Positions 1 to 7,468 of a stretch of 33,202 nucleotides of DNA are shown here, piece by piece; the first letter of the stretch is position 1; every line of letters starts with the position of its first letter. The stretch covers positions 1-33,202 of the forward strand of contig JAUZSC010000021.1 of the NCBI GenBank assembly GCA_030949825.1, written 5' to 3'. The stretch comes from Sulfurimonas sp. Lineage in GTDB: Bacteria; Campylobacterota; Campylobacteria; Campylobacterales; Sulfurimonadaceae. The notes beneath the pieces are model-generated. The model ran no database searches and had not been told where the DNA came from. It was given only the letters and a program-made list of their open reading frames with translations. The position numbers and the translations under genes are program-made.

Positions 1-599
1 TGAAAATAAACACCCATTGCTTATCTTTTGAATAGTGTGGATATAAATACTGGTATATTTGCATTCACAGCACTGTTTTGTAAATAATCAAAAGGGAAGC
101 CCTCTCCAGCTAAAGATGGGTCTTTAAGTAATGGTCTACTTGTAGGTAATGCGCGGATATTTGTATATTTTAATATCACACCTTTTTTACTTACTTTTAG
201 ATAGTCTTCAATATTTGATTGTTCTTGCATTACATCAAAAAAAGATTCTTTTATTGCTAAAAGATTTTCACCATAACTTTTTGTAGTGTCAAAATACTTA
301 AAAGGCCAATTCACAGCTTCTATACCTTGAGTAGGTCTCTCAATATTCCACATACTAAAATAAGCATCTTCATAGTTCTTATTTATCATATAGAATTCAT
401 CTTTTATATATGAAGTATATGTTTCTATATTTTGAGGAATATTAACTAAATCTTGAATAACAATCTTCTTAGCTTCTTCTAGCTCTTTATCTACTTCTGC
501 AAGTATCTTTTTTTGAGGTATAAAAACAACTTTGGGCTCTTCTTTATGTGCACAACCCAACATTAAAAGAGCCATGCCTAGAGTAAAAATATATTTCAA
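1..599 (-). CDS. NlpC/P60-type murein peptidase lipoprotein, N-terminal part; runs off the left edge, frameshifted near 35-39
   Basis: The protein starts with TTG at 599, preceded by AAAGGA five bases upstream, and has a lipoprotein signal ending in LMLGC (Cys about residue 16), so it should be lipidated and exported. Residues about 40-140 resemble the N-terminal stabilising domain of NlpC/P60 peptidases, and residues about 145-190 (RALPTSRPLLKDPS, GEGFPFDYLQNS) match the SH3b-type domain that follows it. The frame stops at 21, but one base removed around 35-39 gives ISHYSKDKQWVFIF, the expected continuation, to the window edge. The catalytic Cys-His domain must lie outside the window. The gene follows the repressor stop by nine bases, so the two are probably co-transcribed. 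Domain naming is from memory of the family; the frame restoration is read directly. Confidence 0.7.
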
Positions 600-608
600 A
601 TAAATCCT

Positions 609-1269
609 TTAGTCAACATCTCCAAATCTACTTACAACGCGACCTATTACTTCTATTTCTCGAGGGTCTAAGGTTTGTGTTGAGTAGACTTTATTATCAG
701 ATATTATATCCACTTTTCCATCTATTCTTTTTTGAATTCTTTTTATAAACAGTCCTGCTTCTGTGCGAACAGTAAAAATTCCACCACGATTTAAATCAGT
801 TTTAGCACGATTTACAAATACGATATCGTTATAACTAAAGGTTGGCTCCATAGAATCACCTGAAACATTAATAGCCTCGATATTTTTAAGTTCTCTTTCT
901 CCACCCAACATAAAAACAAATTGCTCAGGAATTTCTAACTCTTCTATATTTTCACATTCATTCTCAGAACCACCACCAGCAGATGCTGAAACATCACTAA
1001 AGTACTTGACCATAAAGAACTTGTTTGTAGCCTCAACTAAACTCTCCGGTGATTGCCCATACAGCAACCAATTAATAGATATAGACTTTATAGCACAAAA
1101 ATCTAAAAGTTCAGCGTATGGAATTTTCTCTCCTTTTTTTCATAGTTGCAAAATTCATTTGAGAGATTCCTAAAACATCAGCAATATCTTTATCAAAAAC
1201 TTTTTTACCACTAAAGTCACCAGAGACTATACTTTTAATCTCTTCTACTATTTCACTTAAAGTATTCAT
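609..1269 (-). CDS. S24/LexA-like phage-type repressor, frameshifted in an A7 tract
   Basis: This is a small DNA-binding repressor with a C-terminal S24 peptidase-like domain. The ATG at 1269 has AAGGGG just upstream. The first 45 or so residues (KKVFDKDIADVLGISQMNFATMKK) form a helix-turn-helix. The frame then hits TGA, because the T7 run at 1134-1140 (A7 on the coding strand) has one base too many. With A6 the protein continues GEKIPYAELLDFCAIKSISI and on to SGDSMEPTF (the Ser of the S24 fold, VSGDSMEPT) and FVNRAK...GGIFTVR...FIKRIQ (the Lys region), ending at 609. The reconstructed length is 219 aa. The uninterrupted C-terminal piece (609-1067) lacks a DNA-binding domain. It sits behind a consensus promoter overlapped by operator-like repeats, so autoregulation is likely (inference). 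Confidence 0.75.
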
Positions 1270-1299
1270 TTTGACCCCTTTTTCTATCTTATATTACAT

Positions 1300-1328
1300 A
1301 TTATAATAGTATTTCGACAAAATGTCAA
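1300..1328 (-). promoter_or_regulatory. Sigma70-type promoter of the S24 repressor
   Basis: Read on the minus strand, TTGACA (plus positions 1323-1328) is followed after exactly 17 bases by TATAAT (1300-1305), a perfect consensus promoter pointing at the repressor ATG at 1269. Such a complete -35 box is unusual for Campylobacterota, where many promoters lack one. Confidence 0.75.
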
Positions 1329-1349
1329 AATATTTATAACAAATTGTCA
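1316..1349. promoter_or_regulatory. Two operator-like sites in the repressor control region
   Basis: ACAAAATGTCA at 1317-1327 and ACAAATTGTCA at 1339-1349 differ by one base and start 22 bases apart, about two helical turns. Each contains inverted TGTC/GACA- or ACAA/TTGT-like arms. The first overlaps the -35 box of the repressor promoter. A further TATGTCAAT half-site lies at about 1384-1392. That the S24 repressor binds here is inference from position and symmetry. Confidence 0.5.
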
Positions 1350-1410
1350 TATTTTTAGTGCTTTAGTGTAAAAATATGTACTATATGTCAATTAAATAAA
1401 AGGATTTGAA

Positions 1411-1494
1411 ATGTTAATAGCTATTAAAAATGTAGAAAGTTTATTTGAAAAATTTGAAAACACTATAGAAGTCTGGGCAGAAAAGTTATTCTAG
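1411..1494 (+). CDS. Possible 27-aa small protein divergent from the repressor
   Basis: An ATG at 1411 sits six bases after AAAAGGA and opens a 27-residue frame (MLIAIKNVESLFEKFENT...) ending with TAG at 1492-1494. It is the only signal on the plus strand here, and it is the gene a divergent repressor would be expected to control. The sequence is amphipathic and has no family I recognise. It could also be chance or the remnant of a longer gene; the ribosome-binding site and position are the only support. Confidence 0.3.
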   Translation: MLIAIKNVESLFEKFENTIEVWAEKLF

Positions 1495-1541
1495 GGCTAA
1501 AGCCCAGTGCAGCGAGGAAGTAAATTCCGAGTCGTGCAAGA
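1491..1541. other. GC-rich structured stretch with small hairpins
   Basis: GGGCTAAAGCCC (1495-1506) is a self-complementary hairpin, and GGAA/TTCC arms plus outer TGCA/TGCA arms follow at about 1507-1538. The stretch is clearly more GC-rich than its surroundings and lies between the ends of two convergent frames. It may act as a terminator for the minus-strand leuD-trmL operon, although no long T run follows. It may instead be a REP- or PATE-like palindromic repeat. Confidence 0.3.
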
Positions 1542-1679
1542 CTAAAGTTTTTCTTTTAATCTAGCCTCTTCTCTTTCCCGCTCGGCTTCTCTAACAGCTG
1601 ATTTATTTTTATGGTAGCCGCCAAAAATAAATATCATAAACAAGACAAAGAGTATAAGTATAAGAATATCTAAAAACAC
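1542..1679 (-). CDS. 45-aa single-pass membrane protein after trmL
   Basis: A GTG at 1679 lies six bases after AAGGA and two bases past the trmL stop codon, so it is translationally close-coupled to trmL. The protein has one hydrophobic segment (residues 2-20, FLDILILILFVLFMIFIF) followed by a highly charged tail (AEREREEARLKEK), which gives an N-out or N-in bitopic small membrane protein. It ends with TAG at 1542-1544. I do not recognise a family. The strong ribosome-binding site, tight spacing and typical membrane-anchor composition support a real gene at the end of the operon. Confidence 0.65.
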   Translation of the reverse strand: MFLDILILILFVLFMIFIFGGYHKNKSAVREAEREREEARLKEKL

Positions 1680-1681
1680 TT

Positions 1682-2149
1682 TTATTCCTTAAAAGAGCTG
1701 TATGTCTGTCTAATAGCGTCGTAGAGAATAATACCCGTAGATATTGCAAGGTTTAAGCTTCTGCCTTCTTTTGTCATGGGTATCGTTATATTTTGACTTT
1801 TATACTTGTTGAGAACTTCTTCTGGAATTCCAGCTGTCTCACTTCCAAAAAATATAAAATCACCTTCTTTAAAGCTTGCATCAAAATAAGGCTTATCAGT
1901 TTTGGTTGTTGCAAAGTAAGCGTTATCACTTATTTTATTTGCAGCAAAAAATTCATCTATATTTTCCCATACATGCAAGTCAAGTTTATCCCAGTAGTCA
2001 AGCCCTGCTCTACGAACAGCTTTTTCATCAATATCAAAACCTATAGGTTTAATTAAGTGCAAAGATGCTCCAGCATTAACACACAGTCGACCTATTGCAC
2101 CAGTATTATTTGGAATCTGAGGATGAACTAAAACTAAATTAAAAGACAT
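1682..2149 (-). CDS. trmL: tRNA (cytidine/uridine-34 2'-O)-methyltransferase TrmL
   Basis: A SPOUT-class methyltransferase that methylates the ribose of the wobble base in certain leucine tRNAs, using S-adenosylmethionine. All three SPOUT motifs are present: NNTGAIGR at residues 14-21, FGSETAGIPEE at about 100-110, and EGRSLNLAIS at about 127-136, the last two forming the knotted SAM site. At 155 aa it is the normal size of this single-domain family. Its ATG overlaps the stop of purU (TAATG-type junction at 2147-2151), so it is translationally coupled in the leuD-trmL operon. Substrate choice is inferred from family length and motifs. Confidence 0.9.
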   Translation of the reverse strand: MSFNLVLVHPQIPNNTGAIGRLCVNAGASLHLIKPIGFDIDEKAVRRAGLDYWDKLDLHVWENIDEFFAANKISDNAYFATTKTDKPYFDASFKEGDFIFFGSETAGIPEEVLNKYKSQNITIPMTKEGRSLNLAISTGIILYDAIRQTYSSFKE

Positions 2150-2985
2150 TAAAAGATTACCGTTTTGTTTGCATGTATAAAAATTCTATTTTCCAAGGCT
2201 AATTTGAGCGCTTGAGATAAAACTATTTTTTCCACATCTTTACCTAATCGTTGCATATCTCTCCATCCGTAAGCATGATTCACATGAACAACTTCTTGCG
2301 CTATAATTGGACCTTCATCAAGGTTATTGTTAACAAAGTGCGCTGTAGCACCAATAATCTTAACACCTCTGTTATAAGCTTGTTTATAAGGGTTTGCCCC
2401 AATGAATGCAGGTAAAAACGAATGATGGATATTGATTATTTTATTTTCAAATGCTTCAACAAAACTAGGATTTAAAATTCTCATATATTTAGCAAGAACA
2501 ATATACTCAACATCTTCAAACGCATTAATACAATCAATAATTTTCGCTTCATGTTCGGCTCTTTCTAAGTTCTCATGTGAAATTGTAATGAAGGGAATGT
2601 CAAATTTACTCACAAGAGACTCTAATATGTCGTAATTAGAAATAACACATAAGATGTTGGCCTCAAGCTCTCCAGCTTCATGCCGAATCAAAATATCACC
2701 AAGTGCATGCATTTCTTTCGTAGCCATTATAATAATATTTTTCTTCTTAGGAGCAACAATCTTTAGTGTTGATTTTTGTGGTAATACTTTTATAAGAGCA
2801 GTGCTTAAAGAATCTAAATCAACATCACCATCAACAACACTACGCATAAAAAATTTGTTATTTTCTTTATCAACAAATTCATTATTAGACAAAATATTTA
2901 AATCAAAATTGTAAAAAACTGTAGAAACCTTATGCACAATACCTTTTTCATCATTAGCATCTATAAGAACTCGGTATTGAGCCAT
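2149..2985 (-). CDS. purU: Formyltetrahydrofolate deformylase PurU
   Basis: Hydrolyses 10-formyl-tetrahydrofolate to formate and tetrahydrofolate, balancing the one-carbon pool. Residues 1-80 form an ACT-type regulatory domain (YRVLIDANDEKGIVHKVS), and residues about 84-278 form the formyltransferase fold with NIHHSFLPAF at 185-194 and DEGPII at 223-228, which carry the catalytic His and Asp. The 278-aa length is normal. The start at 2985 is preceded by an AGGAAAAC-type site. It sits between the CiaD-like gene and trmL in one transcription direction with gaps of 24 and -1 bases. Confidence 0.93.
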   Translation of the reverse strand: MAQYRVLIDANDEKGIVHKVSTVFYNFDLNILSNNEFVDKENNKFFMRSVVDGDVDLDSLSTALIKVLPQKSTLKIVAPKKKNIIIMATKEMHALGDILIRHEAGELEANILCVISNYDILESLVSKFDIPFITISHENLERAEHEAKIIDCINAFEDVEYIVLAKYMRILNPSFVEAFENKIINIHHSFLPAFIGANPYKQAYNRGVKIIGATAHFVNNNLDEGPIIAQEVVHVNHAYGWRDMQRLGKDVEKIVLSQALKLALENRIFIHANKTVIF

Positions 2986-3009
2986 TATTGTTTTCCTTTT
3001 TTAAGTAAA

Positions 3010-3333
3010 TCAACTCTTTTTTTCAATTGTTGCGAGCGTATATTCTAAAAAGTTAAGTGTCATATCTACTTTTGCTTCAATATTTGTGTTGTTAGGTGCT
3101 TGAAAGCCTTCAAAAAGTACTAAGAGTCTTTCTTTGATTGAACTAAGGTAGAGCAATTCACTTTGGCTAGAATCTGCACTTTGTTCTTCAACTATAGATT
3201 CTTTTTTTATAGGTAAAGCTATTTCTTCTTTGATAAAAATCTTTTCTTTTATTTCAAAATTTTGTGAAGTTTGTTTAGGTGGAGTTTCTTCCATTTCAGC
3301 CAATGTTGACATAATTACATCTTTTAATTCCAT
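3010..3333 (-). CDS. CiaD-like domain protein
   Basis: A 107-aa protein from ATG 3333 (MELKDVIMSTLAEMEE...); a GTG at 3348 would add five residues. The N-terminal half is short, charged and low in complexity. The C-terminal 45 residues (ERLLVLFEGFQAPNN, IEAKVDMTLNFLEYTL) closely resemble the conserved C-terminal domain I recall from Campylobacter jejuni CiaD (Cj0788). That protein was described as a secreted invasion antigen, but its C-terminal domain is widespread in Campylobacterota including free-living species. The ATG overlaps the stop of the TPR gene, so the two are coupled. Function in this organism is unknown. The CiaD match is from memory of the sequence, not from a search. Confidence 0.6.
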   Translation of the reverse strand: MELKDVIMSTLAEMEETPPKQTSQNFEIKEKIFIKEEIALPIKKESIVEEQSADSSQSELLYLSSIKERLLVLFEGFQAPNNTNIEAKVDMTLNFLEYTLATIEKKS

Positions 3334-3572
3334 GATTTTAATAACCACCTTTCAAATTCATTAAACTCAACATCAGTATCCATTTTTGTAAAAAAATCTT
3401 TCATTTGTGTATTTACACCTAGAAATTTTTTTCGCATTCCAGATAATCTTCGTATAGCGATTTTAGCATCACTATTAGTAGAATCTTTTTTTAGAATCTC
3501 TTTGTAAATATCAAGCGCTTCTTCTTTAAGCCCTTGAAGTTCATAAATGTTAGCTAATGTGAGTGTTTGCAT
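3324..3572 (-). CDS. Small TPR-like protein
   Basis: An 82-aa protein starting with a tetratricopeptide-like unit (LANIYELQGLKEEALDIYKEILKKDSTNSDAKIAIRRL, consensus A/G-Y-A-L-P spacing). An amphipathic tail follows (FFTKMDTDVEFNEFERWLLKSW). It lies 13 bases after leuB and overlaps the CiaD-like gene by 10 bases, and this pair probably works together. One TPR unit suggests a protein-binding adaptor; the partner is not shown by the sequence. Confidence 0.7.
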   Translation of the reverse strand: MQTLTLANIYELQGLKEEALDIYKEILKKDSTNSDAKIAIRRLSGMRKKFLGVNTQMKDFFTKMDTDVEFNEFERWLLKSWN

Positions 3573-3585
3573 TTTGCTGTACTTT

Positions 3586-4653
3586 TTATCTTACTATATA
3601 GTTAGCTATGATTGAACCCATTTCACTCGTCGAACAAACCTCTTTTGCATCAAAAAGTGCTAAATCTTGTGTTCTATAGCCTTCGTTTAGTGCTTTTTTG
3701 ATAGCAGCATCTATCTTATCTGCCGCTACAATTTCACCTAAAGCATATCGAAGCATCATAGATGCAGAAGATATAGTAGCAATAGGATTTGAGATACCCT
3801 GCCCTGCAATATCTGGAGCAGAACCATGTATAGGCTCATAAACACCTATCTTATCGCCAATAGATGCAGATGGTAAAAGACCAATAGAACCACAAAGCAT
3901 AGACGCTTCGTCTGAAAGAATATCACCAAAGATATTTCCAGTTAACATTACATCAAATTGTTTTGGATTTAAAACAAGCTGCATAGCTGCATTATCTACA
4001 TACATATGACTTAATTCTACATCAGGGTACTGCTTAGCAATGTCCGTTACTACATCTCTCCAAAGCTGTGATACATCCAAAACATTTGCTTTATCAATAG
4101 AGCATACTCTTTTAGATCTTTTTTGTGCGATTTTAAATGCATGGTGCGCAATTCGTTCGATTTCCATACGCGTATACACCATAGTGTTCCAACCCTTATC
4201 TTCTGTTCGACCCTTAGGTTCACCAAAGTAGATGCCACCAATAAGTTCACGAACAACCATAATATCTACACCTTTTATAATCTCAGGTTTTAAAGACGAG
4301 GCATTGATAAGCTCATTATAGACAACAGCTGGACGAAGGTTTGCATAGACACCAAGTTCTTTTCTAAACCTTAAAAGTCCTGATTCTGGTCTTTTTTCAC
4401 GAGGAAGTTCATCCCATTTTTGACCACCAATAGCACCAAAAAGAACAGCATCAGATGCTAATGATTTTGTGATTGTTTCTTGAGGCAAAGGATCGCCTGT
4501 GATGTCATAGGCACAACCACCCATAAGCGCTTCATCGTATGAAAATTCAAAGTCAGAACATGATGCTACTGCATCTAAAACTTTCACAGCCTCATCTATG
4601 ATTTCAGGACCAATTCCATCACCTTTGATAAGTGTTATTTTATATGATTTCAT
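3586..4653 (-). CDS. leuB: 3-isopropylmalate dehydrogenase LeuB
   Basis: Catalyses NAD-dependent oxidative decarboxylation of 3-isopropylmalate, the third step of leucine synthesis. Visible features are GDGIGPE near residue 11, the substrate-binding stretch [19 protein letters not shown] (about 90-108), the metal-binding region [19 protein letters not shown], and the NAD-loop motif [11 protein letters not shown] near 273. Its 355-aa length is normal for the family, and the ESGLLRLRK-type stretch separates it from isocitrate dehydrogenase. Its ATG overlaps the leuD stop by one base (TAATG). leuA and leuC are not in the window. Confidence 0.96.
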   Translation of the reverse strand: MKSYKITLIKGDGIGPEIIDEAVKVLDAVASCSDFEFSYDEALMGGCAYDITGDPLPQETITKSLASDAVLFGAIGGQKWDELPREKRPESGLLRFRKELGVYANLRPAVVYNELINASSLKPEIIKGVDIMVVRELIGGIYFGEPKGRTEDKGWNTMVYTRMEIERIAHHAFKIAQKRSKRVCSIDKANVLDVSQLWRDVVTDIAKQYPDVELSHMYVDNAAMQLVLNPKQFDVMLTGNIFGDILSDEASMLCGSIGLLPSASIGDKIGVYEPIHGSAPDIAGQGISNPIATISSASMMLRYALGEIVAADKIDAAIKKALNEGYRTQDLALFDAKEVCSTSEMGSIIANYIVR

Positions 4654-5156
4654 TATTTAGCCTTCATTTCATTTTGTGCAAAGTTCATAAGTCCACCTGC
4701 ATCTATAAGTTCTTGCATAAAAGAAGGAATGGGAACAAAGTTATATGACTTGTTTGTAGTTTTATTTGTGATAGTTCCAGCGTTCATATCAACACTCACT
4801 ATATCACCCTCTGATATTTCTGCACTTTGCTCGAGTTCAAAAATAGGAAGTCCCATATTAAAGGCATTTCTATAAAAAATTCTTGCAAAAGTTGGAGCAA
4901 TAATTGCAGCAACGCCAGCAGCTTTTAAAGCGATAGGGGCATGCTCACGGCTACTTCCACAACCAAAATTCTCACCTGCAACAATAATGTCACCAGGACT
5001 CATATTTGTTACAAATTCTGGATCAGCATCTTCCATTACATGTTTTGCTAATTCCTCGGGAACTGAAGTATTTAAGTATCTTGCAGCGATAATTAAATCT
5101 GTATCAACATCTTTTCCAAAAGTCCAAACTTTTCCATCAATATTTGCTTTTTCCAT
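4653..5156 (-). CDS. leuD: 3-isopropylmalate dehydratase small subunit LeuD
   Basis: Small subunit of isopropylmalate isomerase, which with LeuC converts 2- to 3-isopropylmalate. [13 protein letters not shown] (65-77) is the family signature and contributes to the active site; [12 protein letters not shown] (17-28) is the conserved N-terminal stretch. At 167 aa it belongs to the short LeuD type common in archaea and Campylobacterota. It is the first gene of a minus-strand operon that continues through leuB, the TPR and CiaD-like genes, purU and trmL. Confidence 0.95.
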   Translation of the reverse strand: MEKANIDGKVWTFGKDVDTDLIIAARYLNTSVPEELAKHVMEDADPEFVTNMSPGDIIVAGENFGCGSSREHAPIALKAAGVAAIIAPTFARIFYRNAFNMGLPIFELEQSAEISEGDIVSVDMNAGTITNKTTNKSYNFVPIPSFMQELIDAGGLMNFAQNEMKAK

Positions 5157-5187
5157 TCTTTAAAATCCTAATTTTTTACTATATATT

Positions 5188-5919
5188 TTGCGATTATATC
5201 CAAATAATGATTTACTCTATTTAAGTATACTCAGGCACTTACTTAAAGGAACGCCTGTGAAGTCTTATCAAAACCTTATACTCCTTCAAAATCTCTACAG
5301 ACAAAAAGCCCTAGGTTTTCTTTATAGTGATCCATTTACTATAAATGAAACCAACACAAACAGCACTCCGTTAAGCCTCTCTGAGCTAGAATCAAATGTA
5401 TCCAAGTGTCACCTTTGCGATTTAAGCAAGTCCAGATGCCAGAGCATGAGTGGCTACGGTAATCCCAATGCAGAGCTTATGATTCTAGACTTTAGTGTTT
5501 CTTCTACGGATGATTCTACCAACACCTACTACACAGGTCGTTCAGGTGAAAGCTTGAAAAAAATGGTAGAAAATGTTTTAGGCTTATCTATAAATGATGT
5601 TTATTTTACCCATGCTGTAAAATGTAAAACACTTAACTCAAATGTACCATCAGCATCTGAGTTTAACTCCTGTAAGTCTTATTTATTTTCTCAAATAGAG
5701 TTTATAAAACCAAAGATTTTAATGACATTAGGCGAAGATGCTTACTATAAAGTCACAGATGAAAACACTAACTTTGAAGATGTACGAGGGCATGTTATAG
5801 ACTTTAAAAAGTACAAACTCATTCCTATTTATCATCCTGCATATCTCTTACGAAACCCTGAGCTTAAAAAGATTACGCTAAATGATTTAAAAACGATTAA
5901 AAGTTGTCTTTCTAACTAG
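5188..5919 (+). CDS. Family-4-like uracil-DNA glycosylase
   Basis: Removes uracil from DNA in base-excision repair. Four cysteines, C74-x2-C77 and C146 (HAVKCK) with C162 (NSCKSYL), fit the iron-sulfur site of family 4/5 glycosylases. GRSGESLKKM (about 127-136) and HPAYLLRNP (216-224) match the family's GRAGQ and HPAYLL-P motifs. The usual GEAPG water-activating motif is replaced by ILDFSVSSTDD (about 99-109), so activity may differ. About 70 extra residues precede the domain. The first possible start is TTG at 5188; no better start or ribosome-binding site is visible, so the N-terminus is uncertain. The gene is divergent from leuD. Confidence 0.8.
   Translation: MRLYPNNDLLYLSILRHLLKGTPVKSYQNLILLQNLYRQKALGFLYSDPFTINETNTNSTPLSLSELESNVSKCHLCDLSKSRCQSMSGYGNPNAELMILDFSVSSTDDSTNTYYTGRSGESLKKMVENVLGLSINDVYFTHAVKCKTLNSNVPSASEFNSCKSYLFSQIEFIKPKILMTLGEDAYYKVTDENTNFEDVRGHVIDFKKYKLIPIYHPAYLLRNPELKKITLNDLKTIKSCLSN
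5193..5198 (-). promoter_or_regulatory. Probable -10 box of the leuD operon
   Basis: On the minus strand TATAAT lies about 37 bases before the leuD ATG, with TTTGG just upstream and no clear -35 box, as is usual in Campylobacterota. An AGGA site follows about 12 bases before the ATG. It overlaps the first codons of the divergent glycosylase. Confidence 0.4.
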
Positions 5920-7351
5920 AGTAAAATCCTATACATATTTTCTTTCTCTTTTTCTAATGTCCATACATCCGTGACAATAGCATCTAAAAATACTTTATCA
6001 TGACTAATAATTATCATAGCTCCATCATAGTTTTGCAGGGCACTCTCAAGTGAGATAATAGAATCTAAGTCCATGTGGTTTGTTGGCTCATCTAAGATAA
6101 TAAGCGATGGGTTTTGAAGTAAACCTTGGGCTATCATCAGTTTTCTCAGCTCCCAGGACTTGGTGCAAAACTATCTTGAAGTTTTTTAGAATCCGATGAG
6201 AGTCTTTGTATAATTGTATAAATTTCACCTTTTATTTCACGCGGTAAGTCATTTATAGCATCAAAAATCTTTTTACTTTTTTCTTCGTTAATTTCTTGAG
6301 GAATGTAAAGGCACTCACCTTCTAAATCATAAGTAGATAGTAGATGCTCAATAAAACTACTCTTTCCTGCACCATTTTCACCAACAATGGCTATTTTTTC
6401 ATGCTCATTTATACTGAGGATGGGAAAAGAGAGCGTTTTTTCTTCAGATATTTTTAAAACATTCGCTTTTACAACTAGGGGGAAAATATTTCTATTTCTT
6501 TGTGCTTTTACGGTGATACCTGTTTGGTAAGTTTTTTGCGTATGTATATTGTTATCAGTAATCTTTTTCTCTTTTGCTTGAAGTTTCGCAACTAAGGTAC
6601 CATCATTTTTATCTTTACCCGTAAACCTAGCCATATCAATCTTACCCTTGGCATCTGAGTCTCCACTTTTAAGCGTTTTTTTAGACATTCTTTTCTTTGA
6701 CTGACTTATCTTTTCATGTTGGTTTTGTATTGATTTTTTGAGCTTTTTAAGCTCGGTATTTTGCTTGAGTTTATCGTTTTGTAAATGCTCTAAATTTTTG
6801 TAGTATTCATTAATGGCATTTGTGTATGAAGTTTTAAAAATTCTTATTTCTTGATTTTTAAGTATTATCGTAGAGCGTGACAAGGTGTCGAGTAGTTCTC
6901 TATCGTGACTTACTAAAATGCCAATACCCTTAAAACTTTTAAGTGCCTGTATGACAATGTCTTTACTTTTGTTATCTAAGTGGTTCGTAGGCTCATCTAT
7001 AAGTAAAACATCCGCTTCAACAAACAAAGCAAGGGCGAGTTGTAGTCTTTTTCGCTCACCATGAGAGAGTGTTTCCCAAGCATAAGTCCAAGCATCTTCA
7101 ATATTTAAGAGGTCTCGTATCTTAAAGGCTTTACTTGTATAAGTAAGCATAAATTCTTCAAGATTATCGGGCATATTCTCCGTACTCTGCGCACAATAAT
7201 AACTTAAACTATTCCCCTTAATCGTCCCACCTTGAGCTTTTAATTCTCTAGTTATAAGTTTAAGAAGTGTACTCTTACCTGAGCCATTTGCCCCAACTAT
7301 ACATGACCAACCCTCAGTAAATTCTAAACTCAGATCTTCAAAAATTTCCAT
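5916..7351 (-). CDS. ABC-F family ATPase, frameshifted at 6152-6154
   Basis: A soluble tandem ATPase of the ABC-F type, which act on the ribosome (translation factors or antibiotic protection). The first domain has GANGSGKST (about 20-28), LSHGERKR and LLIDEPTNHLD. A charged coiled linker follows (about 190-260), then the second domain with GENGAGKSS. The frame breaks at SPGS-stop. Restoring one G in the GGG at plus 6152-6154 gives SPGELRKLMIAQGLLQNPS and then LIILDEPTNHMDLDS, ending at 5916. In-frame codons before 7351 (LSIKNLYFKYQRAS) encode the expected first beta strand, but no ATG, GTG or TTG lies between them and an in-frame stop near 7423. The true start is therefore unresolved. Which ABC-F subfamily cannot be told. 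Confidence 0.8.
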
Positions 7352-7468
7352 AGAAGCGCGTTGGTATTTAAAATATAAGTTTTTAATACTTAAGTATTGT
7401 ATGCTAGTTTTTTTGATGATTTAAGTGCCTTTTGAAAGTTTAAATAGTATTCACTTGCTTTTTATAAA

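Noticed and set aside
1793..2056. Long plus-strand frames inside trmL, purU and other minus-strand genes
   Set aside because: They are antisense to genes with complete family motifs, have no ribosome-binding site, and their products are Ser/Leu/Ile-rich, as expected of shadow frames.
7400..7468. Possible leader peptide (KASEYYLNFQKALKSSKKLAYNT) before the ABC-F gene
   Set aside because: It has no start codon: a stop (TAA) directly precedes it. ABC-F genes are often controlled by leader attenuation, but no proper leader or hairpin series was found here.
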